Positions 8,974 through 16,447 of a DNA stretch of 64,000 nucleotides are shown one piece after another. The stretch is from CAISIP01 sp031396205 (lineage in GTDB: Bacteria; Pseudomonadota; Gammaproteobacteria; Burkholderiales; Burkholderiaceae_C). The number at the start of each line of letters is the position of its first letter. Position 1 is the stretch's first letter. The DNA is taken from positions 1 through 64,000 of the forward strand of contig JANNKH010000022.1 of the NCBI GenBank assembly GCA_031396205.1. Reading direction: 5' to 3'. The position numbers and the translations under genes are program-made. The notes under the pieces were generated by a model. It saw nothing but the letters and a program-made list of their open reading frames with translations. It did not search any database and was not told the DNA's origin.

Positions 8974-11337
8974 ATGCCCACCATTCACGACATCCTCAGC
9001 ACCATGGATTACGGCCCCGCACCCGAATCGCCCGACACCGCGCTGGCCTGGCTGTCCGGCCAGAAGAACCGGTTCGGGCTGTACATCAACGGCAAATGGG
9101 TGGCGGCCAAGGAACGGTTCGAGACGCGCAACCCAGCCAACGGCAAGCTGCTGGCACAGGTCGGGCAGGCCGGCAAAAAGGACGTAGACGCCGCCGTCGC
9201 GGCGGCCGCCTCTGCGCTCAAACCCTGGCAGGCTCTGGGCGGCCATGGTCGGGCCCGGCACCTGTATGCACTGGCGCGCGCGCTGCAGAAACACAGCCGC
9301 CTGTTCGCGGTGCTCGAATGCCTAGACAACGGCAAGCCAATCCGCGAGACCCGCGACATCGACATTCCGTTGGCAATCCGCCATTTCTACCACCATGCCG
9401 GCTGGGCCCAGCTGCTCGATACTGAACTGGCGGGCTACCGCGCCATCGGCGTCGTGGGCCAGGTCGTGCCGTGGAATTTCCCGCTCTTGATGCTGGCCTG
9501 GAAGATCGCGCCGGCGCTGGCCTGCGGCAATACCGTGGTGTTCAAGCCGGCCGAATTCACGCCCCTGAGCGCCTTGCTGTTCGCACATATCTGCACCGAG
9601 GTCGGGCTGCCGCCGGGCGTAGTCAGCATCCTCACCGGTGATGGCGCCACCGGCCAGGCGATGGTGGCTCATCCCGGCATCGGCAAGATCGCCTTCACTG
9701 GCTCGACCGAGGTCGGGCGCCAGATCCGCCAGGCCACTGCCGGCAGCGGCAAGAAGATCAGCCTGGAATTGGGTGGCAAATCGCCCAACATCGTGTTCGC
9801 CGATGCCGACCTGGACAGCGCGGTCGAGGGCGTTGTCGACAGCATCTGGTTCAACCAGGGCCAGGTGTGCTGCGCCGGTTCACGCCTGCTGGTGCAAGAA
9901 GGCGTACAGGAGCGATTCCTGGACAAGCTGCGCCAACGCATGAAGACCATCCGCGTCGGCGATCCGCTGGACAAGTCGACCGACATGGGCGCGCTGATCG
10001 ACGCCAGCCAGCACCAACGCGTGGCGCGGTATGTATCCCTGGCCCGCGACGACGGCGCCACCATCTGGCAGTCCGATGCCGTGTTGCCCAGCGTTGGCTG
10101 CTTCTATCCGCCCACGCTGATCTCGGACGTCAGCAGTGCCAGTATCGTGGTGCAGGAAGAGATCTTCGGGCCGGTGCTGGTAGCGATGCCGTTTCGCACG
10201 CCCGCCGAAGCGGTGGAACTGGCCAACAACACGGTCTACGGCCTGGCGGCCAGCGTCTGGAGCGAATCCATCAGCCTGGCGCTGGATGTGGCGCCCCGGC
10301 TCAAGGCCGGTGTGGTCTGGATCAACACGGCCAATCAATTTGACGCCAGTTGCGGCTTTGGCGGCTACCGGGAGTCGGGCTTTGGCCGCGAAGGCGGGCG
10401 CGAAGGATTGCTGGAATACCTGGTGTCGCGCGACGACGATGCGCGGCCTGCGAAGCCGACGGCGACCAAGGCCGCCCGGCTTGTCGCCTCGGCTCCTGGC
10501 ATTGACCGAACTGCCAAGCTGTATGTTGGCGGCAAGCAGGTGCGACCGGACGGGGGCTACAGCCGTACGCTGAGCCTGAACGGCCGTACGGTGGCTGTCA
10601 TGCCCGAGGGCAATCGCAAGGACATCCGCAATGCGGTCGAGGCCGCGCGCAAAGCCGTCGGTTGGGAACGAACCTCGGCACAGGGCCGCGCGCAGGTACT
10701 GTATTTTCTGGCCGAGAACCTGCAGGCGCAACGCGAGCGCTTCGTGCAGACCCTGTCGCTGGTGCAGACCGCGCAGCAGGCCGCGCCGGAGTTCGACGCC
10801 GCGATCGAAACCCTGTTCTATTACGCGGCCTGGGCCGACAAGTTCGACGGCCAGGTGCACCAGCCGCCGATGCACGGCATCGTTACCGCGCTCAACGAGC
10901 CGCTGGGAGTAATCGGCATCGTGTGCCCGGACGAAGCGCCCTTGCTCGGGCTGTTGGCGCTGGTGGCGCCGGCGATTGCGCTGGGTAACCGGGTCGTGGT
11001 GCTGCCATCGACTGCATTGCCGTTGATCGCCACCGACCTGTACCAAGTGCTCGACACATCCGATCTTCCCGATGGCGTGGTCAATATCGTGACCGATGCG
11101 GACAAGACGCTGTCGGCAGTTCTGGCCAACCATGCGGACGTCGACGCGCTGTGGCGCCATGACGGCGACGCGCCGGGCTGTGCAGAGGTCGAAAGACTTT
11201 CCGCCAGCAACCTCAAGCGCACATGGGTCAGCGGCGGTCGTGGCCGTGACTGGTTTACACCCGGCCAGGGCCGCAGCCAGGAGTTCCTGCGTCAAGCCAG
11301 CCAGGTCAAGAACATCTGGGTGCCGTACGGCGTGTAG
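8974..11337 (+). CDS. Double-domain aldehyde dehydrogenase, ALDH16-like
   Basis: 787 residues with two ALDH modules. The first (about 35-485) is complete: VVPWNFPLLMLAWKIAPALA, AFTGSTEVGRQI, SLELGGKSPNIVF and GQVCCAGSR with the catalytic Cys at about 299, then EEIFGPVLVAM. The second (about 510-787) has the N-terminal cofactor-fold part only (YVGGKQVRPDGGYSRTLSLN, IGIVCPDEAPLLGLLALVAP) and no second catalytic Cys region. This layout is that of the ALDH16 family known from animals and some bacteria. Its place 24 nt after deoC suggests it oxidises acetaldehyde to acetate with NAD+. A substrate other than acetaldehyde remains possible. Confidence 0.9.
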   Translation: MPTIHDILSTMDYGPAPESPDTALAWLSGQKNRFGLYINGKWVAAKERFETRNPANGKLLAQVGQAGKKDVDAAVAAAASALKPWQALGGHGRARHLYALARALQKHSRLFAVLECLDNGKPIRETRDIDIPLAIRHFYHHAGWAQLLDTELAGYRAIGVVGQVVPWNFPLLMLAWKIAPALACGNTVVFKPAEFTPLSALLFAHICTEVGLPPGVVSILTGDGATGQAMVAHPGIGKIAFTGSTEVGRQIRQATAGSGKKISLELGGKSPNIVFADADLDSAVEGVVDSIWFNQGQVCCAGSRLLVQEGVQERFLDKLRQRMKTIRVGDPLDKSTDMGALIDASQHQRVARYVSLARDDGATIWQSDAVLPSVGCFYPPTLISDVSSASIVVQEEIFGPVLVAMPFRTPAEAVELANNTVYGLAASVWSESISLALDVAPRLKAGVVWINTANQFDASCGFGGYRESGFGREGGREGLLEYLVSRDDDARPAKPTATKAARLVASAPGIDRTAKLYVGGKQVRPDGGYSRTLSLNGRTVAVMPEGNRKDIRNAVEAARKAVGWERTSAQGRAQVLYFLAENLQAQRERFVQTLSLVQTAQQAAPEFDAAIETLFYYAAWADKFDGQVHQPPMHGIVTALNEPLGVIGIVCPDEAPLLGLLALVAPAIALGNRVVVLPSTALPLIATDLYQVLDTSDLPDGVVNIVTDADKTLSAVLANHADVDALWRHDGDAPGCAEVERLSASNLKRTWVSGGRGRDWFTPGQGRSQEFLRQASQVKNIWVPYGV

Positions 11338-11346
11338 TCCCGGGTT

Positions 11347-12558
11347 TCAGGGCCGGCCGTCCGCAAAGGCTTTGTACGCCTTCTCGAAACTGACCCTCAC
11401 CCTGATCTTCTCGGCGTTGACCGGGGCGCGGATCGCGAACCGGGATTCACGAATGTCACGGTAATGGTATTGCGCGAGCGGCATGCCGCCAGCGCTGACA
11501 ATGCTGACCACATGGGCTTCATGGGCCAGCGCGCCACGCGCCACGACGACCGCCCGTTCACCGTTGACAAGTTGCACATAGGTGCCGGGCGGGTAAAAGC
11601 CAACCGCCGTGGCCAGCGCGGACGCCAGTATCGGCGCCGTGCCCGAGCCGTCGAGCACCATCGAGCGCGCAGCGCCAAGCGGAGACATCGCCAGCCGGGT
11701 CCTGCGCGCCGCCAGTTTGGCCACGAACAAGTCTGCCAGGCGCAGCAAATGGCGCAACGGCAGATTGGCTGCCACGCCGGCCGCGGCATCGGGTTCGTGG
11801 TGCCAGCGCACGATGTCCAGCGCATCCTCGTCGTCCATGCCGATGCCACGCAGAATGTCCACGCTGAGCTGCGGATGGTCCCGGATCAGCATGCGTTGGG
11901 CCTCGCTGGGCAGCGCGTTCTGATTGGCCAGGCTGTCCTGGGCCCTCGCCATGCCGATATTCATCACCATCGCTGCGCGAAACAGCGACTTGCGCTGGAG
12001 CGCTGCCATGCTCGCCTTTGCCGCGGTCAATTCGCATACCACTGCCGACAACAGCGCATGCGAAGCGCAATACCCCAGCGCCGGGTCGCCCAGTGACTGG
12101 AACAGCACAAACAGACATTCATCGGGCTCGCGCGCGAGCAATTCCAACGCCCTGTGCCGCACGGCTTCCAGCCGTCCGATCGGTGAAGGCCCCGCGTCGC
12201 TCTGGTACAGAAGGAACTGCAGCCGGTCGCGCAGCTCCATCCAGCCACCGGTCATGTCGTCATCCTCGTCCAGGAAATCGGTATCGGGGATATCACCGGG
12301 CATGGTCAGGCGTGACATCTCTTCGGCGCTGCTGCCATCGCGCAACATCGCCTGCAGCATGCGCTCATAGCCACGGGTCCATGCCAATGCGTCGCCTTCG
12401 GTCATCGAGGCCTGATGGGCGGCCAGCATCTCCCGGTGTTGTTCCGACCGCAGGCTGTGGCCCCGGCGCAACAGCAACTTCCCCGTCTTGTCCCACAGGT
12501 CCACGGGGATTGTCTTTCCTATCGCCAGCAGGTCGACGGGGACGGGTACGTATTGCAT
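11347..12558 (-). CDS. Degenerate HD-GYP-like protein
   Basis: 403 residues from the ATG at 12558, with GGAACC upstream; the frame is open further upstream. The start (MQYVPVPVDLLAIGKTIPVD) is the N-terminal module often seen before HD-GYP domains. The middle (about 170-330) has the HD-GYP helical pattern, but key residues are lost: the metal-binding HD dyad position reads MNIGMA, and HHExxDGxGYP is reduced to HHEPDAAAG. The C-terminal part (YPPGTYVQLVNGERAVVVA) is the tail usual in HD-GYP proteins. I infer a non-catalytic relative of c-di-GMP phosphodiesterases, possibly a signal-binding regulator. It is convergent with the ALDH gene, 9 bp apart. Confidence 0.75.
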   Translation of the reverse strand: MQYVPVPVDLLAIGKTIPVDLWDKTGKLLLRRGHSLRSEQHREMLAAHQASMTEGDALAWTRGYERMLQAMLRDGSSAEEMSRLTMPGDIPDTDFLDEDDDMTGGWMELRDRLQFLLYQSDAGPSPIGRLEAVRHRALELLAREPDECLFVLFQSLGDPALGYCASHALLSAVVCELTAAKASMAALQRKSLFRAAMVMNIGMARAQDSLANQNALPSEAQRMLIRDHPQLSVDILRGIGMDDEDALDIVRWHHEPDAAAGVAANLPLRHLLRLADLFVAKLAARRTRLAMSPLGAARSMVLDGSGTAPILASALATAVGFYPPGTYVQLVNGERAVVVARGALAHEAHVVSIVSAGGMPLAQYHYRDIRESRFAIRAPVNAEKIRVRVSFEKAYKAFADGRP

Positions 12559-13037
12559 CAATGAAGGTTCCACTAGTCCACGTACCGTGCAGCCGCAACG
12601 CCGTGGCGTCAGCCAGGCAAGCCACAGGGGCCACCTGATCATATTTCAACTTGAGCGCCACACGACTTTTTGGCTGATCTGATCGCCCGCGCTGCTCCGG
12701 AACTGACAAAAATCCAACGGTATCGCGCCCCATCGGCCTTTACGGACCGGCGCCTGGCCACGATGGCCGTGGCAGTACACGGGCCTCGATCATGGCGGCA
12801 GGTGGTGCGCCGCCGTCGTGGCCGCGCGGCCGCGCATGGTTCTTTCGGACCATGCCGATTGCCAGTCGAGCGTCATATTGGCCTCCTAGACTGACCACCT
12901 GTTCAAGGCGCCAGACGCGTTATCCAACCCGTCCGGTCCCGTCGTAGCGTCGGCAACCCGGTTGTCTGTGGCGCTGATCCCACGCTTGCCGGCTTCACAG
13001 CGCGACGTCCATAACCGCAAACCCGGAGAAGTCCTGC
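12559..13037. other. Intergenic region upstream of the TonB-type motor operon
   Basis: About 480 bp between the HD-GYP-like gene (divergent) and the exbB fusion gene. It contains the 20-nt hairpin at 12835-12854 and must hold the promoters for both flanks. A GGAG lies 10 nt before the ATG at 13038. I see no convincing gene. Confidence 0.5.
12835..12854. repeat. 20-nt hairpin, copy A of a flanking pair
   Basis: The sequence CATGGTTCTTTCGGACCATG can fold with CATGGT paired to ACCATG. Its exact reverse complement recurs at 19565-19584, just after the last gene of the operon. Neither copy is followed by a T tract, so neither is a classic intrinsic terminator in the orientation of the operon. Confidence 0.7.
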
Positions 13038-14753
13038 ATGATCCGCGCCCGCTCACGCTTTCCCGCCGTCCTGGCCGCGTTGCTGATGGCCGCAGTGCCG
13101 CTGGCAGCGCAAGCCTGGTGGAACCCGGACTTCAAGCAACGCACGGCGATCACACTCAATACCGGCGCCGCCGGTGTCACTACGAGTGAGGCCATCAGCG
13201 GCGTGGCAGTGCCGGTACGACTGCATTCAGGCAATTTCGACTTCATCGGCGCCAAGCCTGATGGCTCCGACCTGCGCGTGCTGGCCGCCGACGACAAAAC
13301 GCCCCTCAAGTTCACATTCGAGAAGTTCGATGGCGCCGCAGAACTGGCGGTCTTGTGGGTGCAGGTGCCACTCGTCGCACCGGGGTCGGACAAGAACCTG
13401 TTGTATGTGTATGCCGGCAATCCGGCAGCGACGGCGCAGGCAGACATACCGGTGGTCGACAGCGGCGCGGTCCTCACGCTGCGCTTTGCGCAACCCGATG
13501 GCGTGGCACGCGACGCGGGAGGTGGCACGCTGGCGGCCAGCAAGCCAGTTCCCGTCGACAACAATGGCCTGATCGGACCCAGCGCGAAATTCGACGGTAC
13601 ACAGTTACTGGAATTGCCGGCTGGCCAGCAGGTCCAGACAGGCCCCGCAGGGGCCTACAGCATCAGCCTGTGGACCCGCCCGACAGCGCTCGCAGGAACA
13701 CTGTTCGAGCAGGGCCCGCTTCGCATCACGCTTGACGACGGCAAGGCGGGCGTGCAACTGGGCGCCCTGAGAATGGTCGGCGGCAACCTTCCTGCGTCGA
13801 CCTGGGTCCATCTCGGCCTGACACTGGGCGCCGGCAAGGCGATACTGTATGTCGACGGCGTCCAGGCAGCACAGGCCGACCTGCCGGCCAGGCCCGAAGC
13901 TGTCAGCGGGCCGATCAAGATCGGCCAGCGCTTCAATGGCCTGCTGGACGAACTGGCCATCGCCACCGAGACGCGCAGTGCCGACTGGCTGAAATTCACC
14001 CGGGCCACGCAGGGCGCGGATGCCAAACTCATCGCCGCGCAGGTGCAACAACCGGGCGACGCCCAGGAGGGCAGCAGCGAGCACGGCGGCTACATCGGCA
14101 TCCTGGTGAAGAACCTCACGGTTGACGCGTGGGTTGTGATCGGCATCCTGGGCGTGATGTTCGTCGTCGCGTTATGGGTCATGGTGGTAAAGGCTATTTT
14201 GGTGCTGCGCACCGACAGCGCCAATCAGCGCTTTATCAGCGGCTTTCGCGCAACATCCGACGTGATGCAGGTGAGCGGCGCCACGACACACACACGCTCG
14301 TCACTGGCGCGTCTGTACGATGCCGGCCTGAAGCAGCTGCGCCAGCGCAACATCGGCCAGGAAGGCGCCAAACCCCTGTCCGGCGCTTCACTCGATGCGG
14401 TCAAGGCCTCGGTCGACGCCGACCTGGTACGTGAAAACCACCGCCTCAATGCGCTGATGGTGCTGCTGACGATCGCCATCTCCGGTGGTCCGTTCCTCGG
14501 CCTGCTCGGCACGGTTGTCGGCGTCATGATCACGTTTGCAGCGATCGCGGCGGCCGGCGACGTCAACGTCAATGCCATCGCGCCCGGCATCGCCGCGGCC
14601 CTGTTGGCCACCGTCGCCGGTCTGGCCGTGGCCATCCCGGCTCTATTTGGCTACAACTACCTCGCCTCCAAGATCAAGAACATCTCGTCGGACATGCAGA
14701 TCTTCGTCGACGAGTTTGTCACCCGGGTGGCCGAGAACTACGGTGAACGCTGA
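13038..14753 (+). CDS. ExbB/TolQ proton channel fused to periplasmic DUF2341 and LamG-like domains
   Basis: 571 residues. Signal peptide 1-26 (ending AQA), then a DUF2341-type domain (about 28-115, WWNPDFKQRTAITLN onward). A LamG/concanavalin-like fold follows (about 150-310: SAKFDGTQLLELPAG, ISLWTRP, WVHLGLTL, GLLDELAI). The C-terminal ExbB part has membrane helices at about 363-388, 472-500 and 515-535, with the conserved GPFLGLLGTVVGVMITF and the AIAPGIAAALLATVAGLAVAIP helix. ExbB forms the pentameric proton channel that energises TonB. Here the extra N-terminal domains would sit in the periplasm and could bind glycan or protein. It heads an operon with two exbD, a tonB-like gene and an outer-membrane barrel. 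Confidence 0.9.
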   Translation: MIRARSRFPAVLAALLMAAVPLAAQAWWNPDFKQRTAITLNTGAAGVTTSEAISGVAVPVRLHSGNFDFIGAKPDGSDLRVLAADDKTPLKFTFEKFDGAAELAVLWVQVPLVAPGSDKNLLYVYAGNPAATAQADIPVVDSGAVLTLRFAQPDGVARDAGGGTLAASKPVPVDNNGLIGPSAKFDGTQLLELPAGQQVQTGPAGAYSISLWTRPTALAGTLFEQGPLRITLDDGKAGVQLGALRMVGGNLPASTWVHLGLTLGAGKAILYVDGVQAAQADLPARPEAVSGPIKIGQRFNGLLDELAIATETRSADWLKFTRATQGADAKLIAAQVQQPGDAQEGSSEHGGYIGILVKNLTVDAWVVIGILGVMFVVALWVMVVKAILVLRTDSANQRFISGFRATSDVMQVSGATTHTRSSLARLYDAGLKQLRQRNIGQEGAKPLSGASLDAVKASVDADLVRENHRLNALMVLLTIAISGGPFLGLLGTVVGVMITFAAIAAAGDVNVNAIAPGIAAALLATVAGLAVAIPALFGYNYLASKIKNISSDMQIFVDEFVTRVAENYGER

Positions 14754-14771
14754 CATGCGGGTATTTGCCGC

Positions 14772-14957
14772 ATGAGCACCGCCGGGCCGTTCCCAAGGGC
14801 GAATTGCGCAATGCGCAGCATGGAGCATTCCTGATGAGCACCGCCGGGCCGTTCCCAAGGGCGAATTGCGCAATGCGCAGCATGGAGCATTCCTGATGAG
14901 CACCGCCGGGCCGTTCCCAAGGGCCAATTGCGCATTGCGCAGCATGGAGCATTCCTG
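14772..14957 (+). repeat. Three tandem 62-bp repeats carrying RBS and ATG
   Basis: Units at 14772-14833, 14834-14895 and 14896-14957. The first two are identical; the third differs at two bases. Each begins ATGAGCACCGCC and ends GGAGCATTCCTG, so every unit ends with a Shine-Dalgarno sequence (GGAG) 8 nt before the next ATGAGC. The ATGAGC after unit 3 is the start of exbD. The array lies 18 nt after the stop of the exbB fusion. It looks like a duplication of the exbD translation-initiation segment. Confidence 0.92.
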
Positions 14958-14960
14958 ATG
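14772..14960 (+). other. Chain of three 20-codon ORFs ending on exbD
   Basis: Each 62-bp unit encodes a 20-residue ORF, MSTAGPFPRANCAMRSMEHS (Met14 is Leu in the third). The stop TGA shares its A with the next ATG (TGATG junctions at 14832-14836, 14894-14898 and 14956-14960). Ribosomes could pass along the chain by termination-reinitiation and end on exbD. Whether the peptides are made is unknown. The third unit keeps the frame and the TGATG despite its two changes. Confidence 0.6.
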
Positions 14961-15365
14961 AGCGCCGACGTCAAGGACGACAACCAGCCCTACGACGAGA
15001 TCAACGTCACCCCGATGCTGGATCTGGCGTACGTGCTGCTGGTCGTGTTCATCATCCTGACGACCGCATCGGTGCAGGGCGTGCGCGTGAAGTCGCCCGA
15101 AACCAAGTCCATCAGCAACCTGGCCAAGCCCCAGACGCGGGCGGTGACCATCACCGCCGACGGCACGCTTTACCTGGATGCGTATCCGGTCACCATCGAG
15201 CAACTGACGTCGCTGCTGGGCCAGTACAAGGCGGGCAATCCGAACCTGCCCGTGGTACTCAAGGGCGACGCCGAGGCGCCCTACGAGAAGGTGCTGGAAG
15301 TCCTTGCGGCTGTGAAGCGCCTCGACATCGCCGAGATCGGACTTGTCACCAAGCGTGCGCCCTGA
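14958..15365 (+). CDS. exbD: ExbD/TolR biopolymer transport protein (first copy)
   Basis: 135 residues. A short cytoplasmic N-terminus (MSADVKDDNQPYDEINVTP) leads into one membrane helix, PMLDLAYVLLVVFIILTT, with the conserved Asp of the proton path. A periplasmic domain of about 85 residues follows. ExbD dimers sit inside the ExbB pentamer and transmit proton motive force to TonB. The start is the ATG at 14958, with GGAG 8 nt upstream supplied by the last 62-bp repeat. A longer open frame from 14928 would begin inside the repeat. 15 nt separate it from the second exbD. Confidence 0.93.
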   Translation: MSADVKDDNQPYDEINVTPMLDLAYVLLVVFIILTTASVQGVRVKSPETKSISNLAKPQTRAVTITADGTLYLDAYPVTIEQLTSLLGQYKAGNPNLPVVLKGDAEAPYEKVLEVLAAVKRLDIAEIGLVTKRAP

Positions 15366-15380
15366 AGCCGGGAATCGACG

Positions 15381-15782
15381 ATGCAGATCCAGGACGAGTC
15401 CAAGCCCTACGACAGCATCAATGTCACGCCGATGCTGGACCTGGCCTACGTGCTGCTGGTGGTCTTCATCCTGATGACCACTGCGACTGTGCAAGGCCTG
15501 GCGATCAGCCTGCCCAAACCGTCCGCCACGCCGCCCACCGAGCGCCATCCGGTGCATGTGCTGCGCGTCGACGCCGATGGCGGTGCGCGACTGGACGGTG
15601 TTCCCAAGACCGACGAACGGGTGCTGTCCGAGCTGCAGGCGATCCGCGCGCGCGATGCCAAGTCCACCGTGGTGCTGCAGGGCGACGGCAAAGCGCTCTT
15701 TGCGCGCGTGGTGGCGATGATCGACCTGTGCAACGAAGCCGAGATCGGCATGAGCCTGGCAACTGCCAGGATCGGGTTCTAA
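15381..15782 (+). CDS. exbD: ExbD/TolR biopolymer transport protein (second copy)
   Basis: 133 residues. It is similar to the preceding copy in the helix region (PMLDLAYVLLVVFILMTT, with the conserved Asp) but different in the periplasmic part (LAISLPKPSATPPTERHPVH onward). Two unlike ExbD next to one ExbB is common in TonB systems that use a heterodimer or alternative subunits. It lies 2 nt before the ATG of the tonB-like gene, so the two are probably translated together. Confidence 0.93.
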   Translation: MQIQDESKPYDSINVTPMLDLAYVLLVVFILMTTATVQGLAISLPKPSATPPTERHPVHVLRVDADGGARLDGVPKTDERVLSELQAIRARDAKSTVVLQGDGKALFARVVAMIDLCNEAEIGMSLATARIGF

Positions 15783-15784
15783 CC

Positions 15785-16447
15785 ATGCGTCGCGTTGCCT
15801 GGTTGCTGACATTGTTGCTGGCCATGGCGTGGATGGCCACTGGCTGCAGCGAACGCCCGGATAAGCCGCGCAAGCCACAGATGATCAAGCTGCTGCCAGA
15901 TACGCCACCGCCACCACCGCCACCGCCCAAGCCGCAGGACAAGCCGCCACCCAAACCCGAGGCCAAGCCGCAGCCGCAAGATGCGCCCAAACCGGTACAA
16001 GCGCCGCTGCCACAGGCGCTCAAGACCGACGAAGCCGCCGGTGCCGGACCCGGCAGCGGCCTGGCGGCCGGCCCCGTGACGCAGGACTATTCGAACCAGA
16101 AGATAGGCCAGGCCACGGTGATCGGCGGTAGCGGCACCAGCATCGGAGATGCCGGTGCCAGTCGGCTGGCGGCCAACACCTTTGGCAATGCCGCATCGCG
16201 CGAGTTGAATGAATACCTGACGCGCGACAAGGATGTGAAGCTGCGCGACTACAAGGTGCGCGTCTGGCTCTGGCTCACACCCAGCGGGAGCCTGCAACGC
16301 GCCGAGCTGGTCGACAGCACCGGCGACCCGCAGACCGACGAGGCGCTGCGCACGTCGCTCAACCGTTTCCCTGGCACCCGCAATCCGCCGCCGCCCAAGT
16401 TGCCGCAACCGATGCGGGTGCTGGTCTCCAATCGACTTTTAGGATGA
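15785..16447 (+). CDS. TonB-like energy transducer, probable lipoprotein
   Basis: 220 residues. The N-terminus MRRVAWLLTLLLAMAWMATG ends at a Cys that could be a lipobox (ATGC). A Pro/Lys-rich spacer follows (residues about 37-75, PPPPPPPPKPQDKPPPKP), as in TonB, then a Gly/Ala-rich linker. The C-terminal TonB-type fold is at about 140-220 (YKVRVWLWLTPSGSLQRAEL, TDEALRTSLNRF). Canonical TonB keeps an uncleaved membrane anchor with a conserved Ser-His; a lipid anchor would be unusual. If the signal is not cleaved it is an ordinary TonB. The stop overlaps the ATG of the porin gene by 4 nt (ATGA). Confidence 0.8.
   Translation: MRRVAWLLTLLLAMAWMATGCSERPDKPRKPQMIKLLPDTPPPPPPPPKPQDKPPPKPEAKPQPQDAPKPVQAPLPQALKTDEAAGAGPGSGLAAGPVTQDYSNQKIGQATVIGGSGTSIGDAGASRLAANTFGNAASRELNEYLTRDKDVKLRDYKVRVWLWLTPSGSLQRAELVDSTGDPQTDEALRTSLNRFPGTRNPPPPKLPQPMRVLVSNRLLG

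Noticed and set aside
9880..11295. A 471-codon minus-strand frame antisense to the ALDH gene
   Set aside because: It has the composition of a shadow frame, with no recognisable domain or ribosome-binding site.
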